56,024 bases of DNA from assembly GCA_964635325.1 (NCBI GenBank), contig CAZWOL010000012.1, forward strand, positions 1-56,024, given 5' to 3'. Position numbers and translations under genes: made by a program. Source of the DNA: BOG-1112 sp964635325. Its GTDB lineage: Bacteria; Bdellovibrionota_B; Oligoflexia; Oligoflexales; Bog-1112. The notes beneath the pieces were generated by a model, which made no database searches, was not told where the DNA came from, and saw only the letters and a list, made by a program, of their open reading frames with translations. This document shows positions 1 through 8,049 of the stretch, piece after piece (the stretch's first letter is position 1; each line of letters opens with the position of its first letter).

Positions 1-9
1 TAACATGCT

Positions 10-86
10 TGGTAGCGGGGGCAGGATTTGAACCTGCGGTCTTCGGGTTATGAGCCCGACGAGATACCAAGCTTCTCCACCCCGCG
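10..86 (-). tRNA. Initiator tRNA-fMet (CAT)
   Basis: Read on the minus strand this is a 77-nt cloverleaf with the anticodon CAT and an encoded 3' CCA. It delivers formylmethionine at start codons. Two initiator hallmarks are visible: the first acceptor position does not pair (C1 opposite U72), and the anticodon stem carries three consecutive G-C pairs (GGG/CCC) next to the CTCATAA loop. The body closely matches the E. coli initiator, where the unpaired position is C1-A72; here it is C1-U72. A consensus promoter lies immediately upstream. Confidence 0.95.
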
Positions 87-96
87 GCATAGGTTG

Positions 97-125
97 GTTA
101 TAAGGAAGCTTGGTAGATCTGTCAA
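97..125 (-). promoter_or_regulatory. Sigma70-type promoter of the initiator tRNA
   Basis: On the minus strand there is TTGACA, a 17-nt spacer and TATAAC, with the -10 ending about 10 nt before the tRNA 5' end. The -35 is a perfect consensus and the -10 has one mismatch, as expected for a strong stable-RNA promoter. Confidence 0.8.
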
Positions 126-138
126 GTAAATGCGTACG

Positions 139-2403
139 CTAATTTATAAGATTGAGGGCGGAGCCCGCCTTGAACCAGGCAATCTGCTCCTTATTATAGG
201 AGTGCTTGACCGGAAACTTGACCCGACTACCGTCTTTTTTGAGAAGCTCGACCGTCAGATTCTTGCCTGGAGCAAAGTCCTTGAGCCCAAGCACAGAGAT
301 GCGATCGTCTTGCTCAACCTTGTCGTAGTCCTTTGGATCCACGAAGGTTATCGCAAGAACACCTTGTTTCTTAAGGTTGGTCTCGTGAATACGCGCGAAG
401 CTTTTCACCAGGACCGTACTCGCATTCAAGAAACGAGGTGACATAGCTGCATGCTCACGCGAAGAACCCTCGCCGTAGTTTTCATCACCGACCGCAACCC
501 AATGCCGGTTGGCTTTTTTGTAATCCCAAGCAACTTGAGAGAAGCTGCGACCATACTCACCGCTAAGTTGGTTATAAGACTTTCCTATGTCACCAGTGAA
601 GGCATTGCTTGCTCCCATAAACATATTGTCACTGATGCGACTGAGGTGACCACGGAATTTCAACCATTCACCAGCAGGAGAAATGTGATCTGTCGTACAT
701 TTACCTTTGACTTTGAGCAGCAGCAGATGTTCCGCAAAGTCTTGACCATTCCACGATGCAAAAGGTTCTAAAATCTCCAATCGCTCACTACTAGGATTGA
801 TCGCAACTTTTACCTTATCTCCATCCACAGGCTCAATATAACCAGCATTGTCTTTCACAAAACCATTAGCCGGCAACTCCATCGCTTTTGGTGCTTTTAG
901 AGTAAATGTTTTTCCGTCGGCCCCTTTGATAGAATCTCTTTCAGGGTTGAAAGCCAGGTCTCCAGTGATCGCATATGCAATGACCATTTCTGGACTTGTA
1001 ATAAAGCTCAGAGTCTCTGCATTCGCATCATTACGACCACGGAAATTTCGGTTGAATGACGTCACAATAGTATTGCGCTCACCCATCTTGATATCTTTGC
1101 GCTTCCACTGACCTATGCAAGGACCACAAGCATTGGCAAGTACAGTGCCACCAAAATCTTCGAGAACTTTCAAGAGTCCGTCACGTTTAACTGTCGAATA
1201 AATTTGCTGCGAACCTGGAGTAATCAACAAAGGCACCTTTGGTTTGACACCATGGGCGAGTGCTTCTTTAGCAATTTCAGCAGCCTTGTAAATATCCTCA
1301 TACGATGAATTGGTACAGCTTCCGATCAAACAAACACGAATGTCTCGAGGGTAATTTTCTTTGTCTGCTTCGGCTCCAAGTTTAGAGATTGGGCGCGCCA
1401 AGTCAGGTGTATGTGGTCCGACAATGTGGGGTTCGAGTTTATCCAAATCAATTTCGAAAACTTCATCATAGTAACGTTTGGGATCTTTTTCGATTTCGGG
1501 ATCCGAGTTGAGATCTTTGGCATATTTTTCAGCAAGATCAGCTAGGTCAGATCGTTCCGTCAGTCGTAAGTAGTCTGCCATTTTTTCATCAAAACCGAAG
1601 ACGGACGTTGTTGCACCTAGTTCGGCACCCATGTTGGTGATCGTCGCTTTGCCTGTACAACTTAGTGAACGTGCTCCCTCTCCAAAATATTCGATGATCT
1701 TGTTAGTGCCCCCTTTAACGGTGAGCATTCCACAGACTTTCAGAATAATATCTTTCGGTGAAGCCCACGGACGAAGCTTGCCTTTCAGGTGTATGCCACA
1801 AATTTTTGGAGCCAGCAGCTCCCACCCCATACCAGCCATGACGTCAACTGCATCAGCACCACCCACACCGATTGCTAGCATCCCGAGACCACCACCGTTT
1901 GGAGTATGGGAATCTGTACCGATCAAAAGACACGCAGGGTATGCATAGTTTTCAAAGACCACTTGGTGAATAATTCCCGAGCCTGGCCCCCAAAATCCGA
2001 TGCCATACTTTTGTGAAGCTGTTTTGAGGAAGTCATAAACTTCTGAGTTTGTCGTTGTTGCTGCTTTCATGTCTTCTTTGGCGCCATCATAGGCACGGAT
2101 CAAATGATCGCAATGAACAGAACTTGGAACTGCTGTATTTTTGCGCTGTGACTGCATAAATTGTAAGATAGCCATTTGAGCCGTTGCATCTTGCATGGCT
2201 ACGCGATCAGGCTTAAGCATGATGAAACTTTTACCACGCTCAATCTGACCGAGGTTGGAATCATCGACTAAGTGGCTGTATAGAATTTTTTCAGTAAGTG
2301 TCAGAGGACGCTTGAGTTGCTTGCGGTAGGCTTCGCAGCGTTCTGACAAAGCCTTGTATTGCTGAGCGACATGTTGAGGATTGGTTGCGACCTTCGATTT
2401 CAT
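139..2403 (-). CDS. acn: Aconitate hydratase, mitochondrial-type
   Basis: Aconitase interconverts citrate and isocitrate in the TCA cycle in the cytoplasm, using a [4Fe-4S] cluster. At 754 residues it matches the mitochondrial aconitase subfamily rather than the ~890-residue AcnA/IRP type. The three cluster cysteines are visible: Cys363 in GSCTNS and Cys426/Cys429 in ACGPCIG. Other family motifs are SFNRNFRGR (449-457) and the C-terminal swivel-domain GEGSSREH (644-651). The start is supported by an AGGA-type ribosome site in AAAGGAATTTCTC before the ATG. The HAMP protein gene ends 60 bp upstream on the same strand, so the two may be co-transcribed. Function is confident from the intact motifs. 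Confidence 0.97.
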   Translation of the reverse strand: MKSKVATNPQHVAQQYKALSERCEAYRKQLKRPLTLTEKILYSHLVDDSNLGQIERGKSFIMLKPDRVAMQDATAQMAILQFMQSQRKNTAVPSSVHCDHLIRAYDGAKEDMKAATTTNSEVYDFLKTASQKYGIGFWGPGSGIIHQVVFENYAYPACLLIGTDSHTPNGGGLGMLAIGVGGADAVDVMAGMGWELLAPKICGIHLKGKLRPWASPKDIILKVCGMLTVKGGTNKIIEYFGEGARSLSCTGKATITNMGAELGATTSVFGFDEKMADYLRLTERSDLADLAEKYAKDLNSDPEIEKDPKRYYDEVFEIDLDKLEPHIVGPHTPDLARPISKLGAEADKENYPRDIRVCLIGSCTNSSYEDIYKAAEIAKEALAHGVKPKVPLLITPGSQQIYSTVKRDGLLKVLEDFGGTVLANACGPCIGQWKRKDIKMGERNTIVTSFNRNFRGRNDANAETLSFITSPEMVIAYAITGDLAFNPERDSIKGADGKTFTLKAPKAMELPANGFVKDNAGYIEPVDGDKVKVAINPSSERLEILEPFASWNGQDFAEHLLLLKVKGKCTTDHISPAGEWLKFRGHLSRISDNMFMGASNAFTGDIGKSYNQLSGEYGRSFSQVAWDYKKANRHWVAVGDENYGEGSSREHAAMSPRFLNASTVLVKSFARIHETNLKKQGVLAITFVDPKDYDKVEQDDRISVLGLKDFAPGKNLTVELLKKDGSRVKFPVKHSYNKEQIAWFKAGSALNLIN

Positions 2404-2462
2404 GAGAAATTCCTTTCATGCGAGAGCGAGTAAAGCAAAGACTTCAAACGCGCTCTAAATGT

Positions 2463-3050
2463 CTACTTCTTCGCTTGGAGATCCTTTGCCAAACGGTTGA
2501 GTTTCATACTCAATGCCTTTAATGGATCGGTATCGGGCAATTTTAGAACATCAGGCTCACGCCCAGCCAACAGTTCATCTGTAAAATGTGTGATAGCACC
2601 CAACGAAGATGACGCCTCACTCTTAGATAAATCCGTTAAATTATTAAGACGGTCAACTAAATCATGGAGCTGATCTCCAGTCCGCAATTTTATTGGCCTT
2701 GGTTTTTTGCCTGCTAGCAAGTCATCCAAAAAGCGCCTAATCGACACCAATGGACCATAGAGTTGATGAGTGTAGTGCGCTGACAAATAGAGGGTGGACA
2801 AAATAAAAAGCACCACCAAGCCAAGACTCAATCCAAGAGGTTGAACAAACTTTGATGCGGTAACGAGTTCTTCTGAATGTGACAGTTTAAAATACTCATT
2901 AACAGCTTCGAAGATATCCCACAGATAAAAGCTAAATACAAAGACGAGTAAGACAGCAAAGATAATATTGGTCGCAATGAACATAATTCCAAAGCGAAGC
3001 TGCTTGTAGGGTTCAATCAAGTAGAGAGTTCTTCGGTTCTTCGCAACCAT
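2463..3050 (-). CDS. Two-TM membrane protein with HAMP-like region
   Basis: A 195-residue inner-membrane protein with hydrophobic segments at about 20-42 and 70-92, separated by a short extracytoplasmic loop. A HAMP-like amphipathic region follows (GPLVSIRRFLDDLLAG onwards), and a second similar helix pair sits near 150-190. There is no kinase, methyl-accepting or cyclase output domain, so it looks like a stand-alone HAMP linker protein. Such proteins occur next to sensory genes, but its neighbour here is aconitase, 60 bp downstream on the same strand. A specific role cannot be inferred. The alternative is a truncated chemoreceptor, but nothing downstream resembles the missing part. Confidence 0.8.
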   Translation of the reverse strand: MVAKNRRTLYLIEPYKQLRFGIMFIATNIIFAVLLVFVFSFYLWDIFEAVNEYFKLSHSEELVTASKFVQPLGLSLGLVVLFILSTLYLSAHYTHQLYGPLVSIRRFLDDLLAGKKPRPIKLRTGDQLHDLVDRLNNLTDLSKSEASSSLGAITHFTDELLAGREPDVLKLPDTDPLKALSMKLNRLAKDLQAKK

Positions 3051-3144
3051 CGATCAGGTCCTCCAGAGTTATTGGATCTATACATTCTAACATTGGTTTG
3101 CAGACCTTAGGTTCAACCTTTCATTTCCACCACTAGATTTTAAA

Positions 3145-3160
3145 TGTCCCTTAACGGACA
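3145..3160. repeat. Short inverted repeat in the divergent 3.05-3.34 kb region
   Basis: TGTCC, a 6-nt centre and GGACA form a 5-bp inverted repeat in the 285-bp gap between the divergent HAMP gene and the small Cys/His protein gene. The gap is AT-rich and should hold promoters for both directions, but I could not pick a convincing -35/-10 pair. The repeat could be an operator or chance. Confidence 0.25.
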
Positions 3161-3335
3161 ATAGAAATAGGGTCGAATTATTATTGAATATTCTATGACG
3201 AAGGTATGTTTTTCATACCAAGATTCGAATAACTTTAGAAAAAAGCTTTGAACTTATCAAAAGCATCTAATTTTAAAGCGACGTCTTTCAACGGTCGATA
3301 AGTTAATAATAAAAACAGAAGGGGGAGTTTACAAA

Positions 3336-3554
3336 ATGAACCATTCACACACACAACATGAAGATGCTAGCTGTCGATGCCCACACCACAAAATGAATGG
3401 AATTTTCATAGCACTTGCAGGTCTTGCATTTTTACTTGCAAATCTTGACGTGATTCCTATGCAAATGGCAAATGTTATTTGGCCATCACTCGTTATCCTC
3501 GTAGGCCTTACGAAAGCATTTGGACGCAAAATTTGCAAGTGCTGCCACAAATAA
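3336..3554 (+). CDS. Small membrane protein with Cys/His-rich tails
   Basis: A 72-residue protein with a strong ribosome site (GGGGGAG, about 9 nt before the ATG). The centre has two closely spaced hydrophobic segments (about 22-38 and 44-62) linked by a LDVIPMQ-type turn. This resembles the LiaI-LiaF-like/DUF5668 transmembrane family. Both ends are unusual: the N-terminus has HSHTQHEDASCRCPHH and the C-terminus KICKCCHK, giving five Cys and six His that could bind a metal. With a two-helix hairpin both tails lie on the same side of the membrane. Monocistronic and convergent with rsmE. Function unknown; metal binding is an inference. Confidence 0.75.
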   Translation: MNHSHTQHEDASCRCPHHKMNGIFIALAGLAFLLANLDVIPMQMANVIWPSLVILVGLTKAFGRKICKCCHK

Positions 3555-3555
3555 C

Positions 3556-3572
3556 TTGTCTGACTTAGACAA
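3556..3572. terminator. Hairpin between convergent small membrane gene and rsmE
   Basis: TTGTCT, a 5-nt loop and AGACAA form a 6-bp stem directly after the stop of the small membrane gene and before the end of convergent rsmE. There is no T-run, so intrinsic termination is uncertain. Confidence 0.3.
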
Positions 3573-3590
3573 CCAGAGGTTGAAAGCAAG

Positions 3591-4316
3591 CTAAACTGCA
3601 GCTGCTCGTTTGCTAGAGAGTATAGCTGTTCCTGCTACGGCTGCTGTGAAAGATCGAAGTATATTGGACCCTAAGCGAAAGCCTTCAAAACCAGCTGAGT
3701 GTGCGTGTTGCTGTTCGGTTTGTGACAGACCTTTTTCCCCACCCAACAATAAGCAAATAGATGCATGAGTTTTCAATGATAAATCGGAAAGCTCCCGTGT
3801 TGCCTCTGGATCTAGAATACATCGTTGCTCCAAAGCCCCAGCATAATCTAAGAAGCTTGCAAATGAGCTCCACCCGTGCAAAGTCGGCAAGTGTGCACGT
3901 TTAGACTGCTTAGCAGCAGCAATCAAAATTTTTTGCCAACGCTCTGTTGTTTTGTCATTCAAACGTGTCTTTGCAACACCCTCGTGTAAGAAGACATGCA
4001 CTTCATCTGCACCTAATTCCACAAGACAAGGCAATAAGTCAGACATCGTTTGTGTTTGCAAAGCCCCTGTTGCAATAATGAGCCGCACTTGAGAATTTGG
4101 CTCTTTATGAACCTGAGCAAGTTCAACAAGCGCACAGTCCTTGCGCATCTCAACAATAACACCCTCTCCCCAAGCTCCTTGGCCATCAAAAACTTCGACC
4201 TGTGCGCCTGCTGTCAAACGGAGCACCTTTTTAGCATGAAAAAACTCATCATCACTTATCACCCACATCTGAAGGGCGGGATCAAGTGCTCCTAAGAAAC
4301 GAAATCGATGTTGCAT
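3591..4316 (-). CDS. rsmE: 16S rRNA m3U1498 methyltransferase
   Basis: RsmE methylates N3 of U1498 in helix 44 of 16S rRNA using S-adenosylmethionine, with a SPOUT trefoil-knot fold. The N-terminal PUA-like part begins MQHRFRFLG, and the C-terminal knot has the LLLGGEKGLS loop and a GSNILRSFTA motif, matching the family IGPEGG...LG.RILR.ETA pattern. I set the start at 4316 because GGAAAGG lies 10 nt before that ATG and family members begin at this point. A longer in-frame start at 4406 adds 30 residues without homology-like features. The 241-residue length is normal. The gene is followed by a convergent small gene. Confidence 0.92.
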   Translation of the reverse strand: MQHRFRFLGALDPALQMWVISDDEFFHAKKVLRLTAGAQVEVFDGQGAWGEGVIVEMRKDCALVELAQVHKEPNSQVRLIIATGALQTQTMSDLLPCLVELGADEVHVFLHEGVAKTRLNDKTTERWQKILIAAAKQSKRAHLPTLHGWSSFASFLDYAGALEQRCILDPEATRELSDLSLKTHASICLLLGGEKGLSQTEQQHAHSAGFEGFRLGSNILRSFTAAVAGTAILSSKRAAAV

Positions 4317-4446
4317 TGCGTTTATACCTTTCCGCAGCACGACGAATTCTTCGCCGCTTATAAATTTTTCCTCGAGCTTCGAAAGCTTGACAAATAGAGA
4401 CACCATTCGGATAATGATGTTTTGTCATTTCAATCTAGTCTGCCAT

Positions 4447-4549
4447 CCTGTGGATAAGTTCCCATTTTAGACACAGTTGCGCACGATATAAGCTCTCGAA
4501 AGATTACAATAATTTCGACTTGTCCACAGGTTTATCCACAGTCTGTGGA
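4447..4549. promoter_or_regulatory. Cluster of DnaA-box-like 9-mers
   Basis: Two exact TTATCCACA boxes lie here: 4449-4457 (reverse orientation) and 4532-4540 (forward). A near match, TTGTCCACA, sits at 4520-4528. The forward exact box is inside a 15-bp palindrome (TCCACAGTCTGTGGA, 4535-4549) and overlaps the stop codon of the histidine kinase gene. CCTGTGGA at 4447-4454 and TCCACAGG at 4523-4530 are also an inverted pair. No dnaA, dnaN or gyrase gene is near, so this is better read as a DnaA-binding regulatory or titration site than as oriC. Confidence 0.5.
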
Positions 4550-5971
4550 ATGTGGTATTTGTACACAAAAAGTAGTACCACGCCCAACGACCGAGCTCAC
4601 CTTTATTTCTCCTTTATGGAGCTTAATTAGGCTCTGCGTCAAACTCAGCCCAATACCAGATCCCCCACTTGCGCGATTTCTTGCAGTATCACAGCGGTAG
4701 AATGGATCAAAGATATAGGGCAGGTCACTTTCTTGAATACCCTCACCCTCATCGCGAATAGCAAACTGCAAATGAGAACCTTCTTGCGTCATTCCAAAAT
4801 AAACTGAGCTTCCTGGTGCCGAGTGTTTGGAAGCATTCAGCAAAATATTTTTGAGAGCCAAAGCTAGGTAGGTTCGAGAACAGGCAAAATATTCAGGCTG
4901 CTGACAAGCTAACTCAAGACGAATGTCTCGATCTTTGAAGATGGGTTCGATCGAATGCACGAGGTCCGCAACAAAAGGCTTGGTTGGCAAAACCTCCCAT
5001 GCAAACGCTAGGTGACCGCTTTCTGCACGCGCAAGAAGCAAGAGGTCATCCACTATCGTAGACATATTTTTCGCTTCACCCAGCACGGACTGCAAAGAGC
5101 TTTGATATTCTTCCGGACTACGCAAGCGACGCAAAGCAAGTTCGGTCTCACCTCTTAGCACCGCAAGTGGAGTTCTGAGCTCATGGGACACATCTGCAGT
5201 AAAGCGACGCAATCGAGAAATCGCATCTTCCAAACGATCCAACATCTTATTAAACGTAAGAGCGAGCTCCTGCAACTCATCATCCGCAAGCGGAATCCCC
5301 AAACGTACACTGGGGTCTCCTGCACCCATTTTGGCTGCAGCCTGGGTCATCTGTACTACAGGCTTGAGCGCCTGTGCCGTTAGCATGTAGCCCAAAATCA
5401 CTGAGATTAGAAGCACCAGCGGTAGCAAAAGCCTTAGCAACGCTGCAGTACCTTTAAGTATGTTTTGCGTAGGACCAAGTGTTGCTCCCACTTGCACAAG
5501 GTCTCCCGAAAAATGTCCATCATGCATGATCGGTAATGTCACCTGCCGCAAGGATGGTCGCCCTTTGAATGTGAAAGTCTCCAAAGTATGAGAGCCTTGT
5601 CGTGCGCGTTTTGCTGCTTTGAGAGTGATGGGCAAGGTAACTGTTGAAGTGCTCGTACGATGACGCTCTCGACCTCCAATACTGATGACCTGAGCATAAG
5701 GTTGTACAATGCGTTCGGGAAGAAAATTATCCAAATGTAGGTGATCTTGGATAAGTCGCTCGACAAAAACATCTTGTGGCATCTCACCACCCATCTTCGC
5801 TAGATCACGAACCGAATAGGCAGAAGAGAGCAATGCGGAATCGACAGAGTCCATCAAGGTATATTCGACGAACTTAAAAAGAGCGATCCCTAAAATCGAA
5901 AAGAGAACAGAAATCCAAGCTGTATGAACCAGAGAAAGACGAAAGCGTACCGGTATCCGTTCAAGAAACAT
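4532..5971 (-). CDS. Two-component sensor histidine kinase (OmpR-partner type)
   Basis: A membrane histidine kinase, 479 residues from the chosen start. It has a TM helix near 15-36, a periplasmic sensor region of about 140 residues, a second TM near 175-198, HAMP, then HisKA with the phospho-acceptor in DVSHELRTPL (His263). The ATPase domain has an N box (NILLNASKHS), G1 (DEGEGI), F box (DPFYR) and G2 (GGSGIGLSLT). The start at 5971 overlaps the end of the upstream response-regulator gene by 11 bp, so the pair is translationally coupled; a longer start at 6061 would overlap by 101 bp. The signal sensed is unknown. Two DnaA-box-like sites overlap or follow its stop. Confidence 0.93.
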   Translation of the reverse strand: MFLERIPVRFRLSLVHTAWISVLFSILGIALFKFVEYTLMDSVDSALLSSAYSVRDLAKMGGEMPQDVFVERLIQDHLHLDNFLPERIVQPYAQVISIGGRERHRTSTSTVTLPITLKAAKRARQGSHTLETFTFKGRPSLRQVTLPIMHDGHFSGDLVQVGATLGPTQNILKGTAALLRLLLPLVLLISVILGYMLTAQALKPVVQMTQAAAKMGAGDPSVRLGIPLADDELQELALTFNKMLDRLEDAISRLRRFTADVSHELRTPLAVLRGETELALRRLRSPEEYQSSLQSVLGEAKNMSTIVDDLLLLARAESGHLAFAWEVLPTKPFVADLVHSIEPIFKDRDIRLELACQQPEYFACSRTYLALALKNILLNASKHSAPGSSVYFGMTQEGSHLQFAIRDEGEGIQESDLPYIFDPFYRCDTARNRASGGSGIGLSLTQSLIKLHKGEIKVSSVVGRGTTFCVQIPHSTDCG

Positions 5972-6701
5972 AGGTCGGTAAAGCTTCTTCCAATTCCATC
6001 TCATGCAAAGAAATGGAATCCTCGTCTTTCTTATCGATATCAAGCATGTATCCGTGTCCACGTACAGTTTTGATAGGACTAAATCCTAAAACTCGGTTGA
6101 TCTTGGTTCGCAAGTAGCCGACATAAACATCGACAACGTTAGAAGTGGGTTCGAAATTGACATCCCACACATGTTCAGACAACTGCGTACGCGTAAGAAC
6201 GCTGCCAGCATTGCGAGCAAAATATTCGAGCAAACTATATTCTTTTGCTGTGAATTCGACAATACGTTCTCCAATCATCACTTCTTTACGCGAAGGATTG
6301 ATCGAAAGCGGGCCGATACGAATGATCGGAGGTATGTAGGTTTCTTTGCGTCGCAGCAGAGCTCGCACTCGAGCGAGGAGCTCATCTAAGCTAAAGGGTT
6401 TAGCAAGGTAGTCATCGGCTCCACTATCGAGGCCTTTCACTCGATCATCGACCTTGTCTTTGGCTGTTAAAATGAGGATAGGAGCTTTGATATCCCCATC
6501 ACGCAAGCTTTTTAGGACTTCCAATCCATCCTTACGTGGTAGCATCAAATCCAAAATGATAAGGTCATAAGGATTTTCAAAGGCCATCCACTCAGCTTCT
6601 TGACCATCTACTGCATGATCTACTGCATACGATTCTTCTCGGAGGCACCTTACCAAAACACTGGCGAGTGGTGCATCGTCTTCGACAATTAAGATACGCA
6701 A
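5961..6701 (-). CDS. OmpR/PhoB-family response regulator
   Basis: A 246-residue transcription regulator with an N-terminal receiver domain (acidic pair Glu7/Asp8/Asp9, phospho-acceptor Asp51 in LILDLMLP, Thr79, Lys101) and a C-terminal winged helix. The winged helix has the signature VVDVYVGYLRTKI followed by TVRGHGYML. About 20 extra residues follow the usual end, running into the kinase start. AGGAGATAAGC before the ATG is a strong ribosome site. It is cotranscribed with the overlapping kinase and presumably phosphorylated by it. Confidence 0.95.
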   Translation of the reverse strand: MRILIVEDDAPLASVLVRCLREESYAVDHAVDGQEAEWMAFENPYDLIILDLMLPRKDGLEVLKSLRDGDIKAPILILTAKDKVDDRVKGLDSGADDYLAKPFSLDELLARVRALLRRKETYIPPIIRIGPLSINPSRKEVMIGERIVEFTAKEYSLLEYFARNAGSVLTRTQLSEHVWDVNFEPTSNVVDVYVGYLRTKINRVLGFSPIKTVRGHGYMLDIDKKDEDSISLHEMELEEALPTYVS

Positions 6702-6888
6702 TGCTTATCTCCTGAATTGGTCGTAACGAGCTAAAATCCAATGAGAATCTATTAACCACAAGTCATCGTTTTGGGAAAGCTTTATTGCAAGAATGAAGAA
6801 GGAATAGCAAAATTCCGAAAAGTTGTTTGCAAACCTAGCTTGCGGTTTCATAATGAGACAAGTGTTGTTTGGCGATGGAGGGAATTTT

Positions 6889-7152
6889 ATGTCATTGATT
6901 GGTTCAACTCGCGACAGTCTGCAAGAGATTCGTAAAAAGTCATTGGTTCAAGAGCAACATATAGATCGCAATGGCGCTTTAGTACGCTGGCGTATCGGAG
7001 GAGATGCCACTAAGGTAATGTGGCTTGAGCGAGGCTTAGGGTTTGCCTCTCTTCCTATAGCCTTCTTCTGGGGGCTACTACTTGCGGTCTTGGGCCTAGC
7101 TATAGCTTTGTGCCTTGCTGCCTTCCAAGTTTTGGGTCGGCTTTTCCGCTAA
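6889..7152 (+). CDS. Small protein with C-terminal membrane segment
   Basis: An 87-residue product beginning MSLIGSTRDSLQEIR. The ATG at 6889 has GGAGGG about 7 nt upstream and is preferred over an upstream in-frame ATG at 6823. The N-terminal half is polar with a basic-acidic pattern. The C-terminal half (about 53-80) is a long hydrophobic segment ending in a basic GRLFR tail, a tail-anchored or single-pass arrangement. No family recognised. Its last 57 bp overlap the 3' end of the convergent ytfJ-like gene. Confidence 0.6.
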   Translation: MSLIGSTRDSLQEIRKKSLVQEQHIDRNGALVRWRIGGDATKVMWLERGLGFASLPIAFFWGLLLAVLGLAIALCLAAFQVLGRLFR

Positions 7153-7671
7153 CTCACTGTGAATCACTGTGATCAGATCTTTGATCTGTGCATCTGTTAG
7201 TTTGCCATCCACGCTGAATACGGCTTCGCCTTTTTTATTAAAAAGCATGACATCACTTGCCTCATCTTTTAGTCCCCACTTGGTGACGAGCTCTTTGGTT
7301 TTGTCTTCAACGTAGAGAGTTCGAGGATTTTCTTTTTGGCTACTGGAGAGTTTGCTTGAGATCAGAAAATTAGGAATGCTGCTCGCTTTCATATTGACGA
7401 TCGCAACTGAAGCGAAGGTCTCGCTGGGGAAATTTTGTTTTTTAAGTTCATCGCGAGCCTGAGAGTTATCTTTTTCAGCTTGTGGGGCGACATAAAATAC
7501 CAAATGAACCTTGCCTACCAACTCCTTACTTGACCATGCCCCGCCCTTTACTTTGCCACCGGATTTGCCTTCGAGAGTGATTTCGGGTGGTACCTTATTC
7601 AATACGAGCGCACCCATCGCAACTTGAGAACAAAGCGTAGCACCTAGAAAAAGCATCGATTTCAGTGTCAT
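7096..7671 (-). CDS. ytfJ: YtfJ-family exported thioredoxin-like protein
   Basis: A 191-residue protein with an N-terminal signal peptide (cleavage near VAMGA). It then has the YtfJ-family pattern: a GKVHLVFYVAP strand, a SVAIVNMKASSIPNFLISSK segment, TLYVEDKTKELVTKWGL and a terminal VMLFNKKGEAVFSVDG hairpin. YtfJ proteins have a thioredoxin-like fold, lack the CxxC pair, and are periplasmic with unknown function; no Cys pair is seen here either. A Ser/Gln-rich tail of about 15 residues extends past the fold and lies over the convergent small gene. Confidence 0.75.
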   Translation of the reverse strand: MTLKSMLFLGATLCSQVAMGALVLNKVPPEITLEGKSGGKVKGGAWSSKELVGKVHLVFYVAPQAEKDNSQARDELKKQNFPSETFASVAIVNMKASSIPNFLISSKLSSSQKENPRTLYVEDKTKELVTKWGLKDEASDVMLFNKKGEAVFSVDGKLTDAQIKDLITVIHSELAEKPTQNLEGSKAQSYS

Positions 7672-7815
7672 AGTCCGATCCCCTTTTGTTTTTCATGAAT
7701 AATGAGTACAGGTTAGCAATTTTTCTCGCAAGCCTAATGGCTGTCTGCTAGCTATGGAGGCTAGAATCTTGGGATTGCTCTGTCAAAGAAACTGCGCCAC
7801 TAAGGAATTCGTAAT

Positions 7816-8049
7816 TTGACGCACGAAAAATTTGCCACTTGGCCGACCAAAATCATTGCTTTGAGTTTTATCAGCCTCACTCTGCTTGCGAATGTTTTGC
7901 TACATAACTACCTCTTTGGTGGGGAGCTCCCATCGTGGTATGTGCCTGTCATCGATGCCAGCCTCTTTGGTCTCGCGATAGGAGCAGTGGGTCGCGTGTT
8001 CTTCTGGATCAAAGGAAAAATTCGAGGCAAAAGCGATGACAGAGATTAG
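7816..8049 (+). CDS. Small two-TM membrane protein upstream of the XPB helicase
   Basis: A 77-residue protein beginning at a TTG, with TAAGGA about 10 nt upstream. Two hydrophobic segments (about 12-32 and 43-66) are followed by a basic tail (IKGKIRGKS). No family recognised. Its 3' end overlaps the helicase start by 14 bp, so it is the first gene of that operon and probably translationally coupled to it. A functional link to DNA repair is not evident from the sequence. Confidence 0.6.
   Translation: MTHEKFATWPTKIIALSFISLTLLANVLLHNYLFGGELPSWYVPVIDASLFGLAIGAVGRVFFWIKGKIRGKSDDRD

Noticed and set aside
4407..4560. Chromosomal replication origin.
   Set aside because: DnaA boxes are present, but no dnaA, dnaN, gyrB or rpmH gene is near and there is no obvious AT-rich unwinding element. 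Regulatory site preferred.
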